From NCBI GenBank assembly GCA_007753915.1, contig CP036352.1:186001-250000 (forward strand): 64,000 nt of DNA. The letters are read 5' to 3'. Each line of letters starts with the position of its first letter. Position 1 is the first letter of the stretch. Of this stretch, positions 26,226-34,100 are shown piece after piece. This DNA is from Phycisphaerae bacterium RAS2. GTDB taxonomy: Bacteria; Planctomycetota; Phycisphaerae; UBA1845; UTPLA1. The notes under the pieces were generated by a model, which saw only the letters and a program-made list of their open reading frames with translations, did no database searches and was not told the DNA's origin. Made by a program: the position numbers and the translations under genes.

Positions 26226-26234
26226 TGCTATACT
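26226..26234 (+). promoter_or_regulatory. extended -10 promoter of the HEPN/MNT pair
   Basis: TGCTATACT is an extended -10 (TGn plus TATACT) 25 bases before the ATG at 26259. A T-rich stretch at about 26202-26210 stands where a -35 would be. GGAG at 26247-26250 is the ribosome-binding site. Confidence 0.5.
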
Positions 26235-26258
26235 AGATATGGATATGGAGGCTATGGC

Positions 26259-26567
26259 ATGCGGTTGAAGCGGAATATTTTGCCATCAGACGCCATTGCA
26301 GATTACTGCCGACGGCACAATATTAGCCAATTGTCTCTATTTGGCTCAGCGCTTCGCGATGACTTCGGCCCGGAGAGCGACTTGGATGTCCTGATCGAGT
26401 TTTCGCCGGGTCATTCTGTCGGGTTGATTCGTCTGGCGCAGCTTCAGCGCGAGCTTTCCGAGTTGGTTGGAGGCAGATCGGTCGACCTTCGCACTGCTGA
26501 AGATTTGAGCCGTCATTTCAGGGATAGCGTGATTGCCGAGGCCGAGGTTCAGTATGCAGAAAACTGA
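26259..26567 (+). CDS. mntA: MNT-type nucleotidyltransferase antitoxin
   Basis: A 102-residue minimal nucleotidyltransferase with the catalytic signature LFGSALRDDFGPESDLDVLI (GS at 29-30, metal-binding Asp41 and Asp43). In characterised type VII systems the MNT antitoxin adenylylates a tyrosine beside the toxin's catalytic motif and silences it. The partner HEPN gene follows with a 14-base overlap, the standard order. A good ribosome-binding site and an extended -10 promoter precede it, so the pair is a self-contained unit. Confidence 0.85.
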   Translation: MRLKRNILPSDAIADYCRRHNISQLSLFGSALRDDFGPESDLDVLIEFSPGHSVGLIRLAQLQRELSELVGGRSVDLRTAEDLSRHFRDSVIAEAEVQYAEN

Positions 26568-26889
26568 TCGGATTCGCCTGCAACACATGCTCGAAGCGGC
26601 GGAACTGGCGGTGCAATTCTGCGAGGGTCGTACGAGTGGCGATCTGGACAGCGATCCCATGCTCGTGCTGGCCTTGGTCAAGTCTGTGGAAATCGTCGGC
26701 GAAGCAGCGGCAAAGATAGGCAAGCCAACGCGCGATCTTATTCCGAATATCCCTTGGCAGGCCATCGTCGATATGCGACATCGACTCGTACACGCCTATT
26801 ACGATATCAATCACACGATCCTGTGGCTGACAATTCAAGAGGACTTGCCCCCGCTCATCCAGCAATTGCAGCAAGCGCTCCAAACGTAG
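26554..26889 (+). CDS. hepT: HEPN-domain toxin (HepT/DUF86 family)
   Basis: A 111-residue HEPN protein with the RNase motif Rx4HxY: MRHRLVHAYY, Arg75, His80 and Tyr82. Tyr82 is the type of residue modified by MNT antitoxins. Family segments KSVEIVGEAAAKIG and VDMRHRLVHAYYDIN place it in DUF86/HepT. It is predicted to cut RNA when released. The ATG at 26554 lies inside the end of the antitoxin gene; an upstream in-frame start at 26533 would add seven residues. Confidence 0.87.
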   Translation: MQKTDRIRLQHMLEAAELAVQFCEGRTSGDLDSDPMLVLALVKSVEIVGEAAAKIGKPTRDLIPNIPWQAIVDMRHRLVHAYYDINHTILWLTIQEDLPPLIQQLQQALQT

Positions 26890-26922
26890 CCCTGCATGAG
26901 TACCTCGAAATATCCGGCGTAA

Positions 26923-27828
26923 TCAAGGTACGATCGGCCCGCTTGTCGGCTGCGTCGTCAGCGTGTTCAGCGCCTCCTGCATCGCCGGCAGAAATACGAT
27001 CGTTGCGAGCAGGCTGATTCCGTCGATGGCGGCGTGGGTGAGAATCGCGGGCCACAGGTTGCGCAAGCGCGTCACAAGAATCGCCAGCACGAGACCGACC
27101 GCGCCGGTCTGCATCGCGCCCTCCAGACCCTGGGTGGGATAGTGGGCCGCGCCGAAGAGCGCCGCGCTGACGAGGATCGCGCCTGCGTCGTTGCCGAAGA
27201 TCGTCCGCAGCCGCGGTAGCAGAAACCCGCGAAAAAGAATCTCCTCGTACACGCCGACGAACAGCACGACCGGCGCAATCCATGACACGTTAATGTCGCT
27301 CATGCGATCCAGAAACACCGTCCGCTCGTCGGCCATCTCGAGGATGTTCCGCCCCGTGGCGATCAACGTCGTGATCACGGCGGCGGCCCCGAGCGCGTAG
27401 CAGGCCGGCACGGCGGCGGCGGTCCACCCGAGCAGCCGTCGCGGGGCGATCGGTGTCAGGCCCAGATCGGCCGGCGACTGGCCGCGGAGTTTGAGCACGG
27501 CGCTAACCGCGCCGAGGCAGAAGAGCCCGTTGAGGACGATGCCGACGTACAGCCCGCCTCGCGGGACGAGGACGTGCAGGGTTTCGTGCAGGCCTGAAAG
27601 GATCGTGGCGGTTTCGTAGAGTGCGACCAGCGCGACGACGGCGAAAATGTCCGCCAGCGCCGCGCGGCGGGACAGCGTCAAACGCGGAAAGCCGGTCGGC
27701 GCGGTCGGCTGATCGAGGTCGGCGGCATAATCAACCGGCCGGGTGGTGAATGCGGCACGCGGCGCGGGGGACTCGTTGACGATCGGGCGAGCGACGGGGG
27801 CGTGGGGCTTGTCGGGCGGGTTGTGCAT
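26923..27828 (-). CDS. CPBP-family intramembrane metalloprotease
   Basis: A 301-residue protein with about eight hydrophobic helices and the CPBP (Abi/CAAX-protease-like) motifs: YEEILFRGFLLPRL (Glu-Glu and Arg), FGAAHYPTQG (His), and ILTHAAIDG (His). These residues form the metal site of the Rce1-like superfamily. The N-terminal 60 residues are Pro/Ala-rich and cytoplasmic. It may process peptides or small membrane substrates; the target is unknown. I use the ATG at 27828 since longer forms begin with a Cys/Arg-rich stretch. It converges on the HEPN toxin gene 33 bases away. Confidence 0.82.
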   Translation of the reverse strand: MHNPPDKPHAPVARPIVNESPAPRAAFTTRPVDYAADLDQPTAPTGFPRLTLSRRAALADIFAVVALVALYETATILSGLHETLHVLVPRGGLYVGIVLNGLFCLGAVSAVLKLRGQSPADLGLTPIAPRRLLGWTAAAVPACYALGAAAVITTLIATGRNILEMADERTVFLDRMSDINVSWIAPVVLFVGVYEEILFRGFLLPRLRTIFGNDAGAILVSAALFGAAHYPTQGLEGAMQTGAVGLVLAILVTRLRNLWPAILTHAAIDGISLLATIVFLPAMQEALNTLTTQPTSGPIVP

Positions 27829-27904
27829 GGCGTCGTCATGGTCGCTGAAGAGGCGTGCCGTTGCAAAGCCACCCCGTTTTGGAATGCAAACGAGAAATCT
27901 CCAT

Positions 27905-28906
27905 TCATGCCTTGAACGAGCAACTCGGTGCGAACATCGCGAGAATCTTCGTGTGATTATTTCGTCGGAGCCAGTGGCGCACACGCCGCCAGTTGATCAC
28001 AAAAGGCAAACATATGATGGCATGCAGGATGCCAAGTGCAACTGTGACGTTTCTCTGATCAGGTTGTACATCCATTTTGAAGTTGACGGAGATGGCGGCG
28101 ATAACCAGAAGTGTTGAGATCAGTAGCATGGGACAAAGCGTGGAGCGCGGAATGGACCCTTTGACAAAGAATCCTTGATGCGCCGCTCCGATAGCGCGAT
28201 TTGCGGCGAGGTAGAAGGTTCTCCAGCAACTGATGCCGTCTTGAACTACGTCAAACATGATGGATCGCCTGCTTTTCAGGCGAATGCCACCCAGCCGTAC
28301 AAACGACTCGATTTCGCAAAGACGGAAGAGGTCGATCGTATCATCAGAGTATTCAACGACAATGCCGGAAGCAATCGTCCGTATCTCTGTTGGAATCCGT
28401 CGCGAAAACGCCGCGGTCATCCGAGTCAAGAGTGTGCGGGCCTTCAAAACGACTAAGAGTAAAGGAAGCACGCAGATCATAATGACAAGAACTGTTAAAA
28501 CGCACCAGACCCATATCGGAGTTGGTGTTTCAAATGGGCTGTATGCGCGCCCTCTCGACAGAACGTCGGAACTCATAAGCAATAATGGCGTCCAAACGAA
28601 TAGACCTATCGCAAAGACCCATTCAGTAATGCCGGCTCGCTTGCACTTCAGTCGCATGCGATAATTGCCGGACTGCAATTGTTGGCGAATCTTCCGTTGG
28701 GTCAGCCTTTGGATACAGGAAGAAAGTTCTAGCAAGCCGGTGTTAACGCGGCATTGTGGATGGCATGACGGCGTAACATTCTGATTCAGAATCAAATAAC
28801 CCAAAGAGTCACGATGAATCTGTTCAAAGGGCAGGAGAAGTGTTTCACCTGCAGGTGTCTGCGTGGCAAATCCCCTGAGCGAGATGGACAAAGGCATCTT
28901 TTGCAT
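27905..28906 (-). CDS. membrane protein of unknown function, AT-richer
   Basis: A 333-residue protein. After about 85 hydrophilic residues come two membrane helices (roughly 93-115 and 130-155), a soluble segment with FDVVQDGISCWRTFYLAANR, and two further helices near the C-terminus. The middle (VVEYSDDTIDLFRLCEIESF) is reminiscent of PH-like or YcxB-like membrane proteins, but not enough to assign. The gene is visibly lower in GC than its surroundings, consistent with recent acquisition. The ATG at 28906 is preferred over a TTG at 28954; neither has a good ribosome-binding site. A near-perfect palindrome lies about 35 bases upstream. Confidence 0.55.
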   Translation of the reverse strand: MQKMPLSISLRGFATQTPAGETLLLPFEQIHRDSLGYLILNQNVTPSCHPQCRVNTGLLELSSCIQRLTQRKIRQQLQSGNYRMRLKCKRAGITEWVFAIGLFVWTPLLLMSSDVLSRGRAYSPFETPTPIWVWCVLTVLVIMICVLPLLLVVLKARTLLTRMTAAFSRRIPTEIRTIASGIVVEYSDDTIDLFRLCEIESFVRLGGIRLKSRRSIMFDVVQDGISCWRTFYLAANRAIGAAHQGFFVKGSIPRSTLCPMLLISTLLVIAAISVNFKMDVQPDQRNVTVALGILHAIICLPFVINWRRVRHWLRRNNHTKILAMFAPSCSFKA

Positions 28907-28940
28907 GAAGAAACTGTACACCGGCGGCGCGACGCGAGCG

Positions 28941-28966
28941 GTTATAAACCGCAAGACGTTTATAAC
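28941..28966. promoter_or_regulatory. operator-like inverted repeat
   Basis: GTTATAAAC (28941-28949) and GTTTATAAC (28958-28966) are perfect inverted 9-mers separated by eight bases, an AT-rich palindrome in otherwise GC-rich DNA. It lies 35 bases upstream of the start at 28906. TTATAA in each arm could serve as a -10, so it may be a repressor site overlapping the promoter. Confidence 0.45.
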
Positions 28967-29007
28967 GCGTCTATTTACGGCTATTCGCTTAGCTTGTGAG
29001 AATATGC

Positions 29008-30423
29008 CTAGGCGGTGGCCATTGCCTGCGCGGGGTTGAAGAACTCCGCCCCCGGCAGTGCCCCGCGGAAGGTGTGGATCGTGCGGTTGGATGCGGTCTG
29101 CGCCTCGCGCACGGCTGCTGCCAGCGCGCTCCGCGCGGTGTCGTCGGCTCGCTTCAGCACGACCACTTCGCCGCCGTGACCGCCGCCGGTGACCTTCGCG
29201 CCGAACAGGCCGACGGCCGCGCCCTGCTTGCGAATCGCCGAGACGAGCCGGTCGGTCTCGACGCCGCCGATGCCGCAGCGCTGGCTGTGCGACCAGTGCG
29301 AGGCGTACATGAGTTCGCCGGCCGCGGCGAGGGCTTCGAGCGAGTTGTTCCGCTTGGCGCGCGTGATGAGCGATGCGAATTCGTGGACGCGGCGATTCTC
29401 GTAGATGTGATGCTCGGCGCGCGAGCGGACTTTGTACGTATCGGCCGGCACGACGCAGCCGTTGACGCCGCGCAGCTCGCCGAACTTCTCAAGAAAAGCG
29501 CGGCCGGTCATTTTTGACGGCAGTCGATCTCGAAACCGCTCGACGTATTCGGTCGGATGGATGGCGGCGAGGCGATGGGCCGGCGCGGCGACGCCATCGG
29601 CGCGCTGCAACTCGGCGATCAGCAACTGGCTCATCGCGGTGCAGGCGCGGGTTTCGATGAGCCGCTCGGGTGTGGTCGGGCGCGTGAGAAACGTTCGCGC
29701 GGCGGCGACGGCGATGCCGTGCGGCAGCGGCAGCGGGTCCAGCTTGGGCTGCGGGTGAAACTGAATCTGCAGCAGCGAGCCATCGACCGGGCCGGCCAGC
29801 GCGGTCAGCGCGATGCGTTGCGCGGGAATGCCGGTGAGCGCCAGCACGGCGTCGGCTGCGAGCGCGGCTTTGTCCAGCCGTTCGCGCGGTGCGGCGGAAA
29901 GGCGACAAAGCGCGTCGATCGTCGCGGTGGACAGCGCGGCATGACGGCCGAGGTCCGCATCGGGCGGAAAGTCGGTGAGCACCAGCGCGGCGAATCCCCC
30001 GGTCGGCCGAGCGAAACCGCCGTGTGCGATGGCGTGGCGAACGGCGAGCAGGACCGGCGCCGCCCATTCGGCGGATGCGCTCTGGGCCTCGGTGATGATC
30101 GCTTCGGGCGCGGCCGAAAGGAGGCCGCCGAGCGGGCGAACGAAGTCGCGCGGCGTGGCTTCGCCGCCCTCGGAGCAGAAGCGAACGGCGAGGTTCGGTT
30201 CGGCGGTGGCCCACAGTGCGACGGTGAAGGAGACGCCGGCGGTTGATGTAATCACCAGCGAGCCGCTGTCTTCGCCGATTCCGCCCATGACGTCGATCAC
30301 GCCGGGGGCCTTGGAGACGGCGGGTTCGCCCGTGGCGGGCCATTGGGCGAGGGCGGGTTTAAGAAGCGAGGCCAGTCGATCCGTCGATTGGGTCTGATCG
30401 CTCATGAGGTTGTCACCATCCAT
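29008..30423 (-). CDS. GHMP-family sugar kinase, L-arabinokinase-like
   Basis: A 471-residue GHMP kinase. Motif 1 reads KAPGVIDVMGGIGEDSGS. This matches the plant L-arabinokinase form (PGRxDVMGGIADYSGS) better than galactokinase, whose motif has NLIGEH. Motif 3 is GLFGAKVTGGGHGG near the C-terminus, and EHHIYENRRVHEF matches the conserved arabinokinase/galactokinase segment. It should phosphorylate C1 of a monosaccharide such as L-arabinose or galactose. The motif 2 Gly/Ser loop is weak. The start is uncertain between ATGs at 30423 and 30405. It lies 41 bases downstream of the bifunctional nuclease gene. Confidence 0.75.
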   Translation of the reverse strand: MDGDNLMSDQTQSTDRLASLLKPALAQWPATGEPAVSKAPGVIDVMGGIGEDSGSLVITSTAGVSFTVALWATAEPNLAVRFCSEGGEATPRDFVRPLGGLLSAAPEAIITEAQSASAEWAAPVLLAVRHAIAHGGFARPTGGFAALVLTDFPPDADLGRHAALSTATIDALCRLSAAPRERLDKAALAADAVLALTGIPAQRIALTALAGPVDGSLLQIQFHPQPKLDPLPLPHGIAVAAARTFLTRPTTPERLIETRACTAMSQLLIAELQRADGVAAPAHRLAAIHPTEYVERFRDRLPSKMTGRAFLEKFGELRGVNGCVVPADTYKVRSRAEHHIYENRRVHEFASLITRAKRNNSLEALAAAGELMYASHWSHSQRCGIGGVETDRLVSAIRKQGAAVGLFGAKVTGGGHGGEVVVLKRADDTARSALAAAVREAQTASNRTIHTFRGALPGAEFFNPAQAMATA

Positions 30424-30464
30424 AACGACAAGTATCTGAATGCCGGCGCGGGCGGGCCACGAAC

Positions 30465-30872
30465 CTACTGGCCCAGCACCTCGCGCAGCACGTGTTCACT
30501 GACGTAAATCGGTGTCGGCTCGGGGGCGGCGGCCACCCCCAGGGCCAGGGCGTCCGACGGACGGGAATCGACCTCGATCATCTCCCCGTTCGACCGGATG
30601 ACCAGCTTTGCGTAGAACGTGTGGTTCTTCAAGTCGTTGATGACGATCTTCTCCAGCTCGCCGCCCATGCGCTCGATGATGTCGGCCAGCAGGTCGTGCG
30701 TCATGGGGCGGGCCTTCTTGAGACCCTTGAGCCGCCGGTCGATGGCGTAGGCTTCGTTGTCGCCGATGACAATGGGGAACTCGCGCTCCCCGTCGCGCTC
30801 GCGGAGAAAGATCACCTGCTGATCGCTGGTGTCCTGAATCACGATTCGGGACAGGTCCATGCGGACGTCCAT
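30465..30872 (-). CDS. bifunctional nuclease-domain protein (BFN/DUF151)
   Basis: A 135-residue protein consisting of one BFN domain: IFLRERDGEREFPIVIGDNE, then RPMTHDLL, then EVDSRPSDALALG, then PIYVSEHVL. The SRPSDALAL motif is diagnostic. BFN proteins include plant and bacterial nucleases active on RNA and DNA; most bacterial members are uncharacterised and cytoplasmic. Length matches the family, and the ATG at 30872 starts directly at the domain. A repeat element separates it from valS upstream. Confidence 0.88.
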   Translation of the reverse strand: MDVRMDLSRIVIQDTSDQQVIFLRERDGEREFPIVIGDNEAYAIDRRLKGLKKARPMTHDLLADIIERMGGELEKIVINDLKNHTFYAKLVIRSNGEMIEVDSRPSDALALGVAAAPEPTPIYVSEHVLREVLGQ

Positions 30873-31128
30873 CCACCGCCTCCAAGTTTCGACAGCGCGG
30901 AAGGGTATAGCGCGGGCGCGCGGCTGACAATGGGCTGTGAATTGTCGCTCAGCGAGCGTCTAAAGAGCCGTGAGCTTCAAAAGAGCCGCGGGCTTCAGCC
31001 CGCGCGGCCGTTCGATCAAGAGCCCCGCGTCCACTCGCCGTGCCAGCGTCGCGTTCACTCGACGCAAAAGCACCGCGCGGGCTGAAGCCCGCGGCTCGTT
31101 GGGTGGCGACGGCTCTTTGAGTTCCTCA
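30873..31128. other. intergenic region between valS and BFN gene
   Basis: Most of the valS-BFN intergenic region is a repeat element, annotated separately at 30958-31118. No gene is visible here. Confidence 0.7.
30958..31118. repeat. palindromic element (intergenic copy of the valS element)
   Basis: The 123-base core, 30983-31105, starts GAGCCGCGGGCTTCAGCCCG and ends with its complement CGGGCTGAAGCCCGCGGCTC plus GTTGGGTG. Outside lie further inverted AAAGAGCCGT / GACGGCTCTTT arms. The first 64 core bases differ by one base from those of the copy inside valS at 32606, and the remainder matches after removal of a 24-base duplication present in valS. Core length is a multiple of three. Confidence 0.85.
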
Positions 31129-34100
31129 CTAGTTGCCCAATTCCTTGAGATGTTCCTCCAGCGCGGTGATCTGGGCGCGAAGCTCCGCCACGCGCTGCCG
31201 GGCCTGTTCGACAACCTCCGGCTTGGCGTTGCTCACGAAATCGGCGCTGGCCAGCTTGCCCTCGTCGCGCGCGATGGACTTCTTCAACTCCGCCAGCCGC
31301 GCTTCGTCGGTCTTGCGAACCTCCGCAAGGTCGATCAGGTCCGCCACCGGCGCGTACACCTGCAAAGCGCCCATCACGCGGCCCATCGCGCCGCGCGGCT
31401 TGGGCGCGTCCGGTGCGGCCGTCAGCGCGTCGCACCCCGCCAGCGGCAGAATGAACGCACGATAGGTCTCGATCAGCTTGCAAGCGGTTGCATCCGCGCG
31501 GATCGCAATCGCCGGCAGCGTGCGCATCGAAGGCTGCTTCGATTTGCCGCGATAGTCATTCACCGACGCACGAATATCGCGCGCGCTGCGGATGATGTTG
31601 TGCAGGACTTCCATCTCGCGCTCGACGGCTTCGTCGCGCAGGTTCGCTTCGGGCGCGGGCCAGGTTGCGGCGATGAGATCGGGCTGGGTCGCGGCGGCGT
31701 CGGGGATGTCGCGCAGGCCGCGGTGCGGAGCGACGGCGTTCAATTCCTGCCACACCGCCTCCGTCACGTACGGCACGACGGGGTGCAACATGCGGAGCAA
31801 TTGGTCGAGGCAGTGTACGAGGATCTGCTGCGCCACGCCGCGCGCGGATTGATCCGAGCCGCCGGCTTCAGGAAATGTGCCTCGGGCACCCAACGAGCCG
31901 CGGGCTTCAGCCCGCGCGGCCGTCGAATCCGGAGCGTCGCGCTCACTCGCCTGCAAACGCGACTTGGTCATCTCGATGTACCAACTGCAATACTCATCCC
32001 ACATGAAGCGATAGAGCGTACCGACCGCATCGGCGAATCGGTATCGCGTCAGCGCCGCGTCGACGGTCTGCTGCGCCGCCGTCAGCCGCGAGAGAATCCA
32101 CCGATCCTCCAATCGCAGTGACTTCGGATCGAGCGGGCGTGGGTCGTAGCCGTCGAGATTGCGCAGCACGTAGCCCGTCGCCGCCTGCCAGAGCTTGTTG
32201 CAGAAGTTGCGGCCCTTTTCGAACTTCTCGCTGATGTTGATCTCGCGGCCGTCGGGCAGCCTCTTCTTCTGCACCGGCATGCGGATGTCCTGCGTCTCGG
32301 TGGCCAGCTCGGCGAGGGTGAAACGCAGGGCGTCGGCGCCGTACTCGTCGATGATGTCGACGGGGTCCACGCCGTTGCCGAGCGATTTAGACATCTTGCG
32401 GCCTTGCCCGTCCTGAATGACGGGGTGGATCACCACGTCGCGGAATGGCACTTTGCCGGTGTTGTACAGCCCGGTGATGACCATGCGGGCCACCCAGAGG
32501 GTGATGATCTCGCGCGCGGTGGAGAGCACCGACGTGGGGTAGAAGTAGTTCAGGAGTGCTAAAGAGCCGCGGGCGTCAGCAAAAGAGCCGCGCTCTTTGT
32601 CCAATGAGCCGCGGGCTTCAGCCCGCGCGGCCGTTCGATCAAGAGCCCCGCGTTCACTCGCCGTGCCATCGCCTTTTTCATTCGCTGTGCCAGCGTCGCG
32701 TTCACTCGACGCATCGGCGCCGCGCAGGCTGAAGCCCGCGGCTCGTTGGGTGTCATCCGATTGCGTTGCTCCCGGCCAGCCCATCGTCGAATGCGGCCAC
32801 AACGCCGAGCTGAACCACGTGTCGAGCACGTCGGGGTCTTGCTCAAAGCCGACACCTTCGAGGAACGCCACGATTTCTGCATCGGCGGGATTGCTAACTC
32901 CAATATACTGTTCCGCACAAGCGCGGCGCATTCCGATTTCAGGAAAGTTCGCTTCAGCATCCTCTGCAAACTTCAAGAATGCGCGTCCTTCCTTTGCCCA
33001 TGTCGCGAGCTTTTCGTGAAGCTCAATGATTTTCTGCCCTTGTCCAACTGCGCCATCTATGGAAGGACGCGTATTCCGATCACCAAACGGTCTGTAGGCC
33101 CACACCGGTATCCGATGCCCCCACCAGAGCTGCCGGCTGATGCACCAGTCGCGCTTGGCGCTTAGCCAGTCGGTGTAGGTTTTCTCATAGCGTCGCGGGA
33201 AGATGTGCACTTTGTCGCAATTTGCGCGTGCGGCCGGATCGTCGTAGTGCGCATCGTTCTTGCAGATCGCGTCGATGGCCATCTGCGCCAGGCCGGTCGC
33301 GCCGTGCAAATCGTCGATGCGCTTCGCATGCTCGGTGTCGAGATCGCCCATCTTCACGAACCACTGATCGGAAAGATACGGTTGTATTTCCGTGTTGCTC
33401 CGATCGCTGTGCGCCAGGTCAATCTGCCGATCTTCGATCTTCTCGACGAGATTGTGCGACTGCCCTGTCTTCGGATCGGTCCAGTTCTGCAAATCCTCCA
33501 CGACCTGCTTCCGCGCGTCGGCAAACTTCTGTCCGGCGTACTTGCCGCCGTGCTCGTTCACCTTTCCGTCGGCCGTCATGATGTTGATAATCGCCAGCCG
33601 CCGCGATGCGTCGGCGTGCTGCTGCGATCGCTCCCACACCGCATAGTCGTTCGCATCGTGCGCCGGCGTGATCTTCACGCAGCCGCTGCCCAGCGTCGGA
33701 TCGGCCCAGTCGTCGCAGATCAGCGGAATCTCGCGGTTCACCAGCGGCAGCAGAATCTTCGCGGGCGGAACGCTCGCGCTACCCTTCGCCATGTCGCGCA
33801 ACTTCAGCAGCGTCGGCAGCAGCGTGCGCTTTCGCTCGGCGATGTCGGCCAGCTTCGCCTCGATCTCCGGCCGCTCCTTCGCGCTCGCCTCGCGCAGCTT
33901 CACCTGCATCTGCGTCTCGGCCACTTCCAGCGCCGCATCGGGTTCGGGATGCACCGCGACAGCCGTATCGCCCAGCATCGTCTCGGGCCGCGTCGTGGCG
34001 ATGTGCACGTGCGTCGGTTCGCCAGGCTTCGAGCCGATGATCGGATACTTGAAGTGGTAGAAATGCCCCTTCACCGTCTCGTGATAGACCTCGTCATCGG

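Noticed and set aside
28814-28999. Small plus-strand open frame over the start of the membrane-protein gene
   Set aside because: Antisense to the 5' end of the gene at 27905-28906, no ribosome-binding site and no family features.
30958-31118. Small protein gene in the valS-BFN gap
   Set aside because: Open frames here are only translations of the palindromic element and match the valS insertion peptide; no start signal is present.
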